Source of the DNA: Erythrobacter crassostreae
GTDB taxonomy: Bacteria > Pseudomonadota > Alphaproteobacteria > Sphingomonadales > Sphingomonadaceae
Assembly (NCBI RefSeq): GCF_019204045.1
Contig: NZ_JAGSPC010000004.1
Location: 44,044-108,043, forward strand
Reading direction: 5' to 3'
Length of the DNA: 64,000 nucleotides
In this document: in pieces, positions 25,153-34,490 of the stretch
How positions within the stretch are numbered: position 1 is the stretch's first letter
Layout: every line of letters begins with the position of its first letter
Program-made: the position numbers and the translations under genes
The notes under the pieces: model-generated
Seen by the model: the letters and a program-made list of their open reading frames with translations, nothing else
The model's database searches: none
Told to the model about the DNA's origin: nothing

Positions 25153-27705
25153 CTAATCTCCGCAGTCGCGCAGTGCATCCAGATCAGGCGCGAGCTTGAT
25201 CTCGGAAATGGCGATGCTGGCTGCGCTGTCAGAGCGCATGATGAAGCCAGTCCCGACAGAGCTCATATCCGCACCCTGATCGGCGAAACAAGCGAGCGAT
25301 AGCCGCACTTCCTGCCATTCATCTGATGCAACTGTAACAGGCACACCGTCGGCGCAGTCCGACAGCGCTTCGCAGCCTATGCCGACACGCAGTTTGGCAG
25401 GATTATCGCCAAGGTTGCGGACAAAGAACGACATCTCCATTGCGCCATTGCTTTGGCGGGCAAAGTCGGCGCGGTCATGCGTTGCAAGGCGCATGACGGG
25501 GCCGCCGGTGAGCCAGTCAATCCGCAGGGAATCTTCCTGAGCGAGCCGGTCAAAGCCGGAATACACTAAATCTCCGCCATCCCAGCTGGTGGAATTCAGA
25601 CGTGTTTGTGTGCCGTCAATGACGCCATAGAGCGACCATCCGCCTTTCGGCTGACCGCCTGAGAATAGAATGTCGCTGGATTGGTTGGCACCTGCATCGA
25701 GGCCGGTTTCTTCCGAAAGTGGGCCCAAATTGGCGGTATCGGAAACGCTTAGACCAAACCCATAGGCGAAGAGCGGGTCATAGTCCGCATCGCCGACATT
25801 GAGGGTCGCCTGCGTCGGCAGTTTCGGCCATGAAAATGACAGCTTCCCAGTGAAATCGAACGATGGATCGCGCTGAAACAGCACGTCGCTGATCCCGCCG
25901 CCTTCGCTGCCGGGAAGCCATGCGGCGACAAAAGCGTCCGATGCGTTGATTTCGGGGTTTACCCATAGCGGCCTGCCGGAAAGGAACACCGAGACGACCG
26001 GCATCCCCTTGGCACGGTATCCGCCGAGCAGTGCGGTGTCGAAATCGCCATCATCGAAATCTAGGTTAGGGCGGTCGCCTTGGAATTCGGCATAGGCATC
26101 TTCGCCGTAGACCGCGATGACCACGTCTGCGTCGTGATCCCCTGTGCCATCTTCATCGAATATTACGGTGCCGCCCGCTGCGGCAACGGCTTCCTGAATT
26201 CCGGCCAGAATTGATTGGCCACCGGGAAATTCTTCGTTGGTGTGCGTGCCGCCTTGCCATGACAGCGTCCAACCGCCTGACGCCTTGGCGATGCTATCTG
26301 CGCCGTCGCCAACAACCAGCACACGCTTGCCCGCATCCAGCGGGAGAAGACTATCGTTGTTCTTAAGCAGCACGAGAGATTTGCGCACTGCTTCGCGCGC
26401 AATTGCGCGATGTTCTGCATTAGCAAGCAGATCAGTGTTGCCTGCGCCGGCGCGAGTGCTTGGTGCACCGCGGTCGAACAATTTGTATTGTAACTTTACC
26501 CGCAAGATACGGCGAACTGCATCGTTCAAACGCTCCATCGGAATTGTCCCGGACTTCACGTGTTTGAGCGTGCTCTCATACAGACCCTTCCAACTGTCGG
26601 GTGCCATGAACATGTCGATCCCGGCATTGAATGCCTGCGCGCAATCGGTGTTGCTGCAACCCGGAATTTGACCGTGCGCATTCCAGTCGCTGACGACAAA
26701 CCCGTTGAAGTTCATCCGGTCCTTCAGCACATCCGTGATGATCCCCTTATTGCCGGTCATCTTCACGCCTTGCCAACTGGAGAAAGAGACCATGACCGTT
26801 TGCACTTGAGCTTCGAGCGCAGGCAGGTAACCGGTCGTGTGAATATCGCGCAGATCCTCTTCGGAAATGCTTGCATCGCCCTGATCTCTTCCGCCATCGG
26901 TGGCACCGTCGCCGGTCCAATGTTTTGCGGCTGAGATGATCTTGCCGGATGTCATGAAGTCATCAGCGCCGAAGGTTCCTTGCAGGCCTTTTACGATCCG
27001 GTCAGAGTATGAGGCGACGATTTTCGGGTCTTCCGAAAACCCTTCATAGCCGCGGCCCCAGCGATCATCACGCGGCACGGCGAGAGTTGGGGCGAAGGTC
27101 CAATCATGACCTGAAACGACGAGTTCTTTGGCGGTCACAGTCATGATCCGCTCGATCAGATCGGGATCGCGTGCCGCGCCCAATCCCACATTGTGCGGAA
27201 AGACTGTCGCGCCCAGCAAATTGGTGTGACCGTGAACTGCATCGATGCCCCAGATGATTGGGATGGCAACCTCGACATCTTCGTCATCGGTCGATGCCTC
27301 CCAATACGCATCAGCGGTTTTCAGCCATGTCGCGGCGTCGGCGTATGGTAGCGGGCCGGGCGCGGAGTTGCCGCCGCTCAGTACGGAGCCGAGGCGGTAC
27401 TTCTTCACTTCTTCTGGAGTAACGGCGCCGGAATCGGCCTGCATTGTCTGGCCGACTTTTTGTTCGAGTGTCATCTTGGCCATGATCGCGTCAATTTCAG
27501 CTTCAATTGCCGGATCAAGCGGGACGGCAGTCACTTCAGGCCAGATTTCTGCGCGGATGGAGCCCGGCTCCCTTTCAACGGAGCTGGAAGTTTCTGTGTG
27601 GTCCGAACTCGACGCTGCTACGCCGTTTGCTTTCGCATGGCTGACAGTGGCCAGCCCGGTGGCGAGTGCAACGACAGACGCGAATTTCAGATGCTTAAGA
27701 TTCAC
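25153..27705 (-). CDS. GH3 exo-beta-glucosidase, exported
   Basis: 850 residues from a GTG at 27703-27705 preceded by GGAGGGAAATT; the longer frame lacks a ribosome site. Signal peptide NLKHLKFASVVALATGLATV. GH3 barrel with MTLEQKVGQTMQAD, GIDAVHGHTNLLGATVFPHN, and the nucleophile Asp in GFVVSDWNAHGQIPG. The second domain holds GKRVLVVGDGADSIAKASGG and NEEFPGGQSI. The last 170 residues form an extra beta-sandwich-like domain, giving the length of marine exo-1,3/1,4-beta-glucosidases of the ExoP type. Releases glucose from beta-glucans or cello-/laminari-oligomers in the periplasm. Operator-like palindrome at 27776 lies 71 bases upstream. Confidence 0.9.
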   Translation of the reverse strand: MNLKHLKFASVVALATGLATVSHAKANGVAASSSDHTETSSSVEREPGSIRAEIWPEVTAVPLDPAIEAEIDAIMAKMTLEQKVGQTMQADSGAVTPEEVKKYRLGSVLSGGNSAPGPLPYADAATWLKTADAYWEASTDDEDVEVAIPIIWGIDAVHGHTNLLGATVFPHNVGLGAARDPDLIERIMTVTAKELVVSGHDWTFAPTLAVPRDDRWGRGYEGFSEDPKIVASYSDRIVKGLQGTFGADDFMTSGKIISAAKHWTGDGATDGGRDQGDASISEEDLRDIHTTGYLPALEAQVQTVMVSFSSWQGVKMTGNKGIITDVLKDRMNFNGFVVSDWNAHGQIPGCSNTDCAQAFNAGIDMFMAPDSWKGLYESTLKHVKSGTIPMERLNDAVRRILRVKLQYKLFDRGAPSTRAGAGNTDLLANAEHRAIAREAVRKSLVLLKNNDSLLPLDAGKRVLVVGDGADSIAKASGGWTLSWQGGTHTNEEFPGGQSILAGIQEAVAAAGGTVIFDEDGTGDHDADVVIAVYGEDAYAEFQGDRPNLDFDDGDFDTALLGGYRAKGMPVVSVFLSGRPLWVNPEINASDAFVAAWLPGSEGGGISDVLFQRDPSFDFTGKLSFSWPKLPTQATLNVGDADYDPLFAYGFGLSVSDTANLGPLSEETGLDAGANQSSDILFSGGQPKGGWSLYGVIDGTQTRLNSTSWDGGDLVYSGFDRLAQEDSLRIDWLTGGPVMRLATHDRADFARQSNGAMEMSFFVRNLGDNPAKLRVGIGCEALSDCADGVPVTVASDEWQEVRLSLACFADQGADMSSVGTGFIMRSDSAASIAISEIKLAPDLDALRDCGD

Positions 27706-27775
27706 AATTTCCCTCCGATAGCCAACAGCGGTCTTGAGCGTTGACGCGCGAATCAAATGGCACACCGGACAATTT

Positions 27776-27791
27776 TTGACAAGGTTGTCAA
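27776..27791. promoter_or_regulatory. LacI-type operator between GH3 and SMP-30 genes
   Basis: TTGACAAGGTTGTCAA, a perfect 7+7 inverted repeat with GG centre, in the 122-base divergent gap. Same 16-base frame as the sites at 22792, 38191 and 43996. It could control both directions. Confidence 0.7.
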
Positions 27792-27827
27792 TTCTTGACT
27801 ATCAAGGGTCTAGGAGGATCGAACTCG

Positions 27828-28868
27828 ATGGATATTTCACGGCGAACATTGATGGCTGGATCTGCGGCGCTTGCAATAAGCGGGTGCAGTTCTGCTGGCC
27901 GGATTACGGCTCAGTCTGCATCGCCAGAAATCGGTTTCGAAAGCTTTGATCCCAAGTTTGCAGACTTGATCGACGCAAGCCAATCTGGCCAACTGCTCTC
28001 AACCGGGCATTGGTGGGCAGAGGGCCCAGCGTGGGACCGCGAAAGACAGCGCCTCTACTTTACGGATGTTCCTCGTAACAAAGCGTATTTCTGGTCTGAG
28101 AAGGACGGTGAGGGTATCTTTCTGTCACCCTCTGGTGTCGCTCCAGAACTCGCAATTGGCATGCGCGAACCCGGTGCAAATGGCCTGTTGCTCGGTCGCT
28201 TAGGTGAGTTGCTGATCTGCAATCATGGGCGGCGAGCGCTGGAATCGCGCAACTTCACCACTGGTGAACGCACGCTGCTGGCCGATAAATTTGAGGGAAA
28301 GAGGTTCAACAGTCCCAATGATTTGATCGAAGCGTCCGACGGCACAATCTATTTTACCGATCCGCCGTACGGCCTTGAAGGGCTCAATGAATCGCCTGCC
28401 AAAGAGATGGAGCACAATGGCGTATACCGGCTTGATAAAACAGGAGCGGTTACGAGAATTGTCGATGATATGACTTTGCCGAACGGGGTCGCCTTGTCTC
28501 CTGGTGAAAAGGCGCTCTATGTCAGTCAATCTGATCCCGATGCACCGCTGATCCGGCGTTTCCTGCTAAAGGATGGCAAGATCGCGAAAGGCGACGGCGG
28601 AGAGATATGGTTCGATGCAAAGCCTTACATGCACGTAGCTGGCGGTCTTCCGGATGGAATGGCGGTTTCCGCAGAAGGATATGTATTCCTGGGCGGACCC
28701 GGCGGAGTTTTGGTGATCGATCCACAAGGCATATGTTTGGGCCGGATTGGCACAGGCCGCGCGACGGCCAACTGCGCATTTGGCGAGGACGGAAAGACGC
28801 TGTTTATCACTGCGGCGGATCGGCTGGTATCGGTTCGCACGGAGGTTGCAGGCTTGGGCCAGTTTTGA
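27828..28868 (+). CDS. SMP-30/gluconolactonase-family lactonase, Tat lipoprotein-like
   Basis: 346 residues from the ATG at 27828, preceded by AGGAGG. N-terminus MDISRRTLMAGSAALAISGC: twin-arginine motif plus lipobox, so exported folded and possibly lipid-anchored. Six-bladed propeller marks of the family: HWWAEGPAWDRERQRLYFTD (metal Glu), FNSPNDLIEASDGTIYFTDP with PYG, and LPNGVALSPGEKALYVSQSD. Such enzymes open glucono- and related aldonolactones. With the gluconate permease and kinase nearby this gives periplasmic lactone to gluconate conversion. Head of a plus-strand run with the transporter and LacI regulator. Confidence 0.87.
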   Translation: MDISRRTLMAGSAALAISGCSSAGRITAQSASPEIGFESFDPKFADLIDASQSGQLLSTGHWWAEGPAWDRERQRLYFTDVPRNKAYFWSEKDGEGIFLSPSGVAPELAIGMREPGANGLLLGRLGELLICNHGRRALESRNFTTGERTLLADKFEGKRFNSPNDLIEASDGTIYFTDPPYGLEGLNESPAKEMEHNGVYRLDKTGAVTRIVDDMTLPNGVALSPGEKALYVSQSDPDAPLIRRFLLKDGKIAKGDGGEIWFDAKPYMHVAGGLPDGMAVSAEGYVFLGGPGGVLVIDPQGICLGRIGTGRATANCAFGEDGKTLFITAADRLVSVRTEVAGLGQF

Positions 28869-28881
28869 CCGGTGATCGCCG

Positions 28882-30255
28882 ATGAGTGAGGCGGCCGAAG
28901 GCGGCAAGGCCAAACGGTTGGTCGGGTACGGGATCGGTGATTTCGGGCTAAACATCTATTGGAATAGCCTCTCTTTCATCCTCGTATTCTGGTATACGGA
29001 TGTCGTCGGACTAGACCCGAAAATTGCCGGATGGCTGTTTGCTGCGGGGCTGGCGTGGGACGCAATCTCCGATCCCTTTGTCGCCAATCTTGCTGCCTCA
29101 AACCGGTCTAGCATTGGTGTCTACCGACCGTTCCTGCTGTTCGGCAGCCTCGCCCTTGGCGTGAGTTTCAGTTTGCTTTTCTGGCGGCCTGATTTGGAAG
29201 GGTGGCCTTTGCTTGCCGCATTGCTGGGCGCGACCATTCTGTTCCGGACCTGTTATACTATTGTCGCTGTTCCTTACTCCGCTCTATCGGCGCGGCTCAC
29301 GTTCAATTCGGTCGAACGCGGCGAACTGTCGGGGGTGCGAATGTTTTTCGCATTCTGCGCGCTTCTTTGTGTGATGAGCTTTGCGTTCCCGCTGAGCCGT
29401 GAATTCGGCGGCGACGATGGGCTATCCGAACTCGGTTTTTTCAAGACGGCCGTTCTCGGATCTGGGCTGGCAACGATCGCGTTGCTAGCTTGCTTCTTCT
29501 TCACCAAGGAGAAGCCGCCGCTGGGGCCAGATGAGAAGTTGAGCGCTTGGAGCTTTCAGACTTTCCTTGTCGCTTTCCGCCAAAATGATGCGCTCCGTTC
29601 GCTCCTCTTTTTCCTGTTGTTGAATTCAGCTGCCGGTTCCGCGCTCAATATCTCGCTGGTGTTTTATATCACATCCAACGGCGCTGCCTTCGCCGCCAAA
29701 GAAGTGATCCTGACGAGTTTTGCAGTTGCCACTCTTTCCGGGACACCTCTTTGGACTGTCGTCGTGCGGGCAGTTGGTAAGAAAAAGACATGGTACGTTG
29801 CCACCAGTATCATGGCGATTGCTGGAGGATTGCTTTTTGCGATGGGCCCTATCTTGGTGATGGGCGTGCCTGTGCAGATATTGGCTTTCGGTTTTGCCAA
29901 TTCGGCTTTTGCGATCATTATCTGGACACTTATTCCTGACACGGTTGAGTACGGGCAAAATGTTCATGGCCGGCGCGATGAAGGTGCGATTTTTGGCAGC
30001 TGCCTATTCGTGCAAAAATCATCTGGTGCGATCACGGGGCTTGGCATTGGTTATTTGCTGTCGGGAATTGGCTATGAAGCGGACTTAGCCGTCCAAACGG
30101 CTGGAACAACGAATGCGCTGGAGACGTTCATCGCGGTCGCTCCTCCAGTGCTTTTAGTGCTTGCCGCGGCGAATTTGTTCCGTATGCCGATAAGCAGGGA
30201 TCTTCATGCGCAAATCGTTGACAGACTGTCGCGCAAAAGGAGTGGGAATGGCTAG
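28882..30255 (+). CDS. GPH-family sugar:cation symporter
   Basis: 457 residues, about 12 membrane helices. The glycoside-pentoside-hexuronide (MelB-like) signature is clear: the first helix GYGIGDFGLNIYWNSLSFIL, then AWDAISDPFVANLAASNRSS and YRPFLLFGS, and late IIWTLIPDTVEYGQNVHGRR. It would import the mono- or disaccharide freed by the GH3 enzyme. The start lies 13 bases after the lactonase stop; the LacI gene begins inside its last codons. Confidence 0.88.
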   Translation: MSEAAEGGKAKRLVGYGIGDFGLNIYWNSLSFILVFWYTDVVGLDPKIAGWLFAAGLAWDAISDPFVANLAASNRSSIGVYRPFLLFGSLALGVSFSLLFWRPDLEGWPLLAALLGATILFRTCYTIVAVPYSALSARLTFNSVERGELSGVRMFFAFCALLCVMSFAFPLSREFGGDDGLSELGFFKTAVLGSGLATIALLACFFFTKEKPPLGPDEKLSAWSFQTFLVAFRQNDALRSLLFFLLLNSAAGSALNISLVFYITSNGAAFAAKEVILTSFAVATLSGTPLWTVVVRAVGKKKTWYVATSIMAIAGGLLFAMGPILVMGVPVQILAFGFANSAFAIIIWTLIPDTVEYGQNVHGRRDEGAIFGSCLFVQKSSGAITGLGIGYLLSGIGYEADLAVQTAGTTNALETFIAVAPPVLLVLAAANLFRMPISRDLHAQIVDRLSRKRSGNG

Positions 30256-31303
30256 AGGCACGGGCACAAGTTCTGCCAAAATGAAAGACGTCGCCGAACG
30301 GGCTGGCGTCTCTATCAAGACCGTGTCGCGCGTGCTCAATAATGAGCCGCACGTGCAGGAAAAGCTGCGTCAGAAAGTGCGCGAAGCGGCCGAGGCTCTT
30401 GATTACGTGCCTAGCCAATCTGCCCGTTCGCTGCGAGGAAATCGTTCCTACGATATCAATCTGGTTTGCCACGTGGCAGGCAGCAATTATGTGAACTCTA
30501 TCCAGTTCGGCGCGGTATTCGCGTGTCAGGAGCTCGGTTACCAACTCTCAATCAGTTTGCTCGAAAATCTCGGCGGCAAATCGATTGCCGAGATACGCTC
30601 CGCTTTCGAAGGACTTATGCGACGCCGGAAGCCTGATGGTGTCGTTTTGCTCGCCCCTTATGCGAATGATGAAAAGATCGGTTTTGTCTTGAATGAAATG
30701 GGCATCCAGGTGGTCCGTGTCGGCCCTGTTGATGGCACACAGAATCAAGGTCTCTTGGTTGAGATTGACGATTATCAGGCATCGATTGATGTCGTGCGCC
30801 ACCTAACCAACCTGGGTCATAAGCGCATTGGTTTCGTCCGGGGGAGCCAAGACCAGCGTTCGGCTCATGTGCGCTATTCCGGCTTTTGTGTCGCGATGGA
30901 GGCAGCAGGACTTGTCGTTGATCAGGAGCTTGTCCGGCCCGGCGCGTTTGACTTTGCGGCAGGATACGATGCTGGTGTTCATTTCCTCGGACTGAAGCAG
31001 CCGCCTACGGCTGTGTTTGCTTCGAACGATGACATGGCGGCCGGCGTCGTCGCTGCTTGTACAGAGCGCGGTGTAAAGGTTCCTGATGATCTTTCGATTG
31101 TCGGCTTCGATGATGCCGAAATCGCCACACGCATGCGGCCATTTCTTACTACGATCCGTCAGCCTCTGCACGATCTTGGTGCGCGGGCAATTCATGAACT
31201 GATTGGCAGTTTCAACAGCAGCACCAGTAAGAATTCGGCACATCGTGTTGTATTGGATCACGAATTGATCATCCGCGATACGACAGGATCGCCGCCAAAA
31301 TAG
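30248..31303 (+). CDS. LacI-family regulator of the glucoside/gluconate cluster
   Basis: 351 residues from the ATG at 30248 with an AAAAGGAG ribosome site; it overlaps the transporter by 8 bases. The N-terminal helix-turn-helix and hinge are textbook: MKDVAERAGVSIKTVSRVLN, then AEALDYVPSQSARSLRG. The periplasmic-binding-like ligand domain has HLTNLGHKRIGFVRGSQDQR, AVFASNDDMAAGVVAACTER and DDLSIVGFDDAEIATRMRPF. Its probable operators are the four TTGACAACGTNGTCAA-like palindromes at 22792, 27776, 38191 and 43996, each in a control region of a neighbouring unit. Confidence 0.92.
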   Translation: MARGTGTSSAKMKDVAERAGVSIKTVSRVLNNEPHVQEKLRQKVREAAEALDYVPSQSARSLRGNRSYDINLVCHVAGSNYVNSIQFGAVFACQELGYQLSISLLENLGGKSIAEIRSAFEGLMRRRKPDGVVLLAPYANDEKIGFVLNEMGIQVVRVGPVDGTQNQGLLVEIDDYQASIDVVRHLTNLGHKRIGFVRGSQDQRSAHVRYSGFCVAMEAAGLVVDQELVRPGAFDFAAGYDAGVHFLGLKQPPTAVFASNDDMAAGVVAACTERGVKVPDDLSIVGFDDAEIATRMRPFLTTIRQPLHDLGARAIHELIGSFNSSTSKNSAHRVVLDHELIIRDTTGSPPK

Positions 31304-31345
31304 TGCCCCTCACAGGCGAATAAGAGAACGAGGCTGTCGCTGCGC

Positions 31346-32197
31346 TTACTTCATCAAGTAAGCGTGGCTACGCCCGACCGATGCCAATGCGTCTTCCGGA
31401 TTGTCGTGCTCGACATAGAACCGTTCAAGGCCTGCTGTTTCGGCCAGCTCAAAGTAGCTGGCGAAATCAATCACGCCATCGCCGACAGAGACCATATCGC
31501 CTGACGATGTACGGTCTTTGATGTGGCAAGAGGTGAACCGGCCTGGCGCTTTGTCAAACAGCGCCGCGGGATTGATGCCTGCCTCTGCTGCCCAGAAAAA
31601 GTCGATCTCCATCGTAACGAGTTCTGGATCAGTCTCGGCAAGCAAAATGTCGTAGCCGCTGGTGCCTGCGACATCGATGAATTCAAATTCGTGGTTGTGA
31701 TACCCGACCATCATGCCGGCGGCTTTCGCTTCTTCACCGCGCTGGTTGAGCAGTTCTGCAAGAGCCCGGTACTTGTCCAGTGACCGTTCCTCTTCGGGAA
31801 TCCACCCTAGGTACAGGCGATCTTGACCAAGCATGCCCGCTTCTTCGATTGCGTTTGAGAAACCTTCACGCAGTTGAGGCAGGCGGACATGGGCAGACCG
31901 GCTCACTAAGCCAAGATCATCCATCATTGCGCGAATGTCAGTGGCTTTGTGTTCGAACAGGCCAGCTGTTTCACAATCTTTGAAACCGATCTCTGCCAGT
32001 GCTTCGAGGGTGGCTTTCGGGTCAGCCTCGAACATCTCTCGTACGGTGTAGAGCTGAACTCCCAACAGTCCGTCATAAACCGGTTTCGTGCGATCGGCAT
32101 CTGTTTCGCCTGCCGGAGCAGTGCAGCCAGAAAGCGCGCCCAATCCGACCAAGGCAGCACTGCCCATAAATGCGCGGCGGTCTGTTCGGATGTTCAT
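31346..32197 (-). CDS. Exported sugar isomerase/epimerase-like TIM barrel
   Basis: 283 residues from the ATG at 32195-32197 (AAGGAAAT ribosome site), overlapping the GMC gene stop as ATGA. N-terminus MNIRTDRRAFMGSAALVGLG plus ALSGC: a Tat-like signal with lipobox, so it acts outside the cytoplasm. The AP-endonuclease-2/xylose-isomerase-like barrel shows GVQLYTVREMF, GYHNHEFEF, LVTMEIDFFW, SCHIKDR and FYVEHDNPE, which carry the Glu/Asp/His/Glu metal ligands. Proteins of this family next to GMC dehydrogenases have been linked to 3-keto-glycoside cleavage or isomerisation; a periplasmic role on an oxidised glucoside is the best guess. Last gene of its operon. Confidence 0.82.
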   Translation of the reverse strand: MNIRTDRRAFMGSAALVGLGALSGCTAPAGETDADRTKPVYDGLLGVQLYTVREMFEADPKATLEALAEIGFKDCETAGLFEHKATDIRAMMDDLGLVSRSAHVRLPQLREGFSNAIEEAGMLGQDRLYLGWIPEEERSLDKYRALAELLNQRGEEAKAAGMMVGYHNHEFEFIDVAGTSGYDILLAETDPELVTMEIDFFWAAEAGINPAALFDKAPGRFTSCHIKDRTSSGDMVSVGDGVIDFASYFELAETAGLERFYVEHDNPEDALASVGRSHAYLMK

Positions 32198-33906
32198 ACC
32201 AGATTTCCTTCTTTCATTTTCGCAGCCGCGTAATCGACCGCGCGTGCGGTGAGCGCCATGAACGTAAGCGACGGGTTTTGGCAGGCTTCCGAGGCAAACG
32301 CCGATCCGTCTGTGGCGAAAACATTCGGTACATCGTGGCATTGGTTGAACCCGTTTAGCACCGATGTTTCCGGGTCGATGCCCATGCGCGCGCCTCCCAT
32401 TTCGTGGATGCAGTGGCCGGGCACAGGCTCCTCTTCGAATGCTTGAATGTCGGTGCAACCAGCGGCTTCCAACATGGCAACCGCATCACGTTTCATCGCA
32501 ATGCGCATTTTGCGTTCATTGTCTGCCAAACTCACATCAACGTGAATCTGAGGAATACCGCAATTGTCCATTTTGGTCGGGTGCAGGGTGACGCGGTTTT
32601 CAGCTCGCGGCAGCATCTCGCCAAAGCCTTGCAGACGGAAGGTCCAATTATCTGCGGGTTGATGCAGCTCTTTTTTGAGTTCTTCACCAAAGCCTTTACC
32701 GCCAAGTGCGCGGGTCCAGGACGCCCGGTTGCTTCCGCCTTGATAGCCGTAGCCACGCGTGAATTCGGCATCGGTTTCGTTGCCGAGGTTGGAGAAGCGC
32801 GGAATGTATATTCCGTTTGGTCTACGCCCAGCGAAATACTTGTCCTCAAAGCCCGGATAATTGCCTTGCGCGCCGATCCGTGTGTGGTGGTCCATCAGAT
32901 ATTGGCCAAGTGTTCCACTGGAATTCGCAAAGCCATTTGCGAAATGCTCTGATGTAGAATTGAGCATGATTTGCACGGTGCCGAGCGTTGAAGCGCAAAG
33001 GAAAATGACTTTTGCGGTGAAGTCTTTGCTTTCCTTAGTCTTGCGATTGATCGTTCGTACGCCTGTCGCTTTGCCAGTTTCCACATCATACAGAATGCGT
33101 TCCACGAGCATGTCGGACATCAGCGTCATATTGCCGGTGTTTTTGGCTGCGGGCAGGGTCGCTGAAACACTGGAGAAGTACGCGCCAAAGGAGCAACCGC
33201 GTTCGCATTGGTTGCGATATTGGCAGGAGCCACGGCCCAGACTTGATTGCTCATTGGTCGGTTTGGTTAGATGCGCCGCGCGTCCATGGATCAGATTGCG
33301 TTCCGGAAAAGCGGCCTCGATCTTCGCTTTGGCGTCTTCTTCGACGCAGGTCATGGCCATTGGAGGCTGAAAAACACTATCGGGCAATTGGGGTAAGCCT
33401 TCGGCAGAACCGCTGATGCCGATAAACTTTTCAACGTAGTCATACCACGGCGCAACGTCCGCATACCGGATCGGCCAGTCTGTTCCGTAGCCATCGGCTT
33501 TATTCGCGCCGAAATCGAGATCGCTCCAACGATAGCTTTGGCGCGCCCACATAAGCGATTTGCCGCCGACCTGATCACCTCTTAGCCAAGCGAATGTCTT
33601 ACCATCTTCGACTGAATAGGGGTTTTCTTTGTCGTTGATAAAGAACCCGCGCGTACTCTCGCGAAAAGCATAGCAAGTGCTTTGGACCGGATATTCTGCG
33701 TCGATCAGTTTCGGATCAACTCGGTCACGATGCTTCATATCCCAAGGGTTTTGGTTTTCGCCAACATAGTCGACACTATGCTCGGTCATCTTTCCGCGTT
33801 CGAGGACAAGGGTCTTCATACCCTTCTCGCAGAATTCCTTCGCGGCATAACCACCGGACATTCCGGAGCCGACGACAATTACATCAAAGTCTTCATTAAG
33901 AGCCAT
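32194..33906 (-). CDS. GMC-family FAD oxidoreductase, probable glucoside 3-dehydrogenase large subunit
   Basis: 570 residues. FAD-binding start DFDVIVVGSGMSGGYAAKEF with ERG at the end of beta-2. Middle: GQVGGKSLMW-like RGDQVGGKSLMWARQSYRW. C-terminal GMC block HCIHEMGGARMGIDPETSVL and FATDGSAFASEACQNPSLTF, where the active-site His and Asn lie. CQYRNQCERGCSFGAYFSS holds a Cys cluster as in the glucoside-3-dehydrogenase/2-keto-gluconate dehydrogenase branch. No own signal peptide; such large subunits ride through Tat with the small subunit, which is the gene just upstream (24-base gap). Probably oxidises glucosides at C3. A cytochrome subunit is not seen in the window. Confidence 0.88.
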   Translation of the reverse strand: MALNEDFDVIVVGSGMSGGYAAKEFCEKGMKTLVLERGKMTEHSVDYVGENQNPWDMKHRDRVDPKLIDAEYPVQSTCYAFRESTRGFFINDKENPYSVEDGKTFAWLRGDQVGGKSLMWARQSYRWSDLDFGANKADGYGTDWPIRYADVAPWYDYVEKFIGISGSAEGLPQLPDSVFQPPMAMTCVEEDAKAKIEAAFPERNLIHGRAAHLTKPTNEQSSLGRGSCQYRNQCERGCSFGAYFSSVSATLPAAKNTGNMTLMSDMLVERILYDVETGKATGVRTINRKTKESKDFTAKVIFLCASTLGTVQIMLNSTSEHFANGFANSSGTLGQYLMDHHTRIGAQGNYPGFEDKYFAGRRPNGIYIPRFSNLGNETDAEFTRGYGYQGGSNRASWTRALGGKGFGEELKKELHQPADNWTFRLQGFGEMLPRAENRVTLHPTKMDNCGIPQIHVDVSLADNERKMRIAMKRDAVAMLEAAGCTDIQAFEEEPVPGHCIHEMGGARMGIDPETSVLNGFNQCHDVPNVFATDGSAFASEACQNPSLTFMALTARAVDYAAAKMKEGNLV

Positions 33907-33930
33907 TGAAAGGGTCCTGATTGGAAAGTT

Positions 33931-34488
33931 TTAGACGCCGCGGTTGAGCCACGCGCTGCCGACTTCGGAAAGCGATGCACAGCCATCGTAGCGGCCTGGA
34001 ATCTCTTCAAATGCGAGTTCCTGCGTGGCTTCTTCAGAGGTGTAAAAACCGAAGATCGTGAGGTCGCGCAATTGCTGCCACTGTGCACGGCCAGCCGCGC
34101 CATAATCGCCTTGATCCACGGCTGTTAGGGCCCGGTCCTGCTCTTCGGCGCTCATTGAAGCAAAATCGCTGCCGCTAGCGCTGAGAGACGACGCGAGATC
34201 ATCAAGGCCGACCACGAACTCGTTTTGCTGTTCTGCAGTGAAAAAGTCAGCGAAGACATTGGCAATGTAGTCAGGAACACCCGCATCTATCGCGCCAGGT
34301 GTGTCTGTAGCTGGCATGATCCGTTCAACGATTGATGCGATCATTTGTTTATGCGGATCAAGGCTCGCCGGAGCAGAGCTGCAACCGGCAAGACTGCCAA
34401 GGGCTGGCAGGACGATCACCGCGCCGGCCACCGTTAAGCTACCCCGAAGGATTGAGCGCCGGTCGATTGAAGGGGAATTGTGCGACAT
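33931..34488 (-). CDS. Gluconate 2-dehydrogenase subunit 3-like small subunit
   Basis: 185 residues from the ATG at 34486-34488 with GAGGAGG upstream; the longer frame reads antisense-like low-complexity protein and is not supported. MSHNSPSIDRRSILRGSLTV with ALGSLAGC is a Tat signal with lipobox. The mature part (IASIVERIMPATDTPGAIDA, GVPDYIANVFADFF, ELAFEEIPGRYDGC) is the small-subunit family that partners GMC dehydrogenases, as in the Caulobacter LacA/LacC pair. It is needed for export and maturation of the large subunit next to it. Two bases after the MFS gene. Confidence 0.88.
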   Translation of the reverse strand: MSHNSPSIDRRSILRGSLTVAGAVIVLPALGSLAGCSSAPASLDPHKQMIASIVERIMPATDTPGAIDAGVPDYIANVFADFFTAEQQNEFVVGLDDLASSLSASGSDFASMSAEEQDRALTAVDQGDYGAAGRAQWQQLRDLTIFGFYTSEEATQELAFEEIPGRYDGCASLSEVGSAWLNRGV

Positions 34489-34490
34489 GG

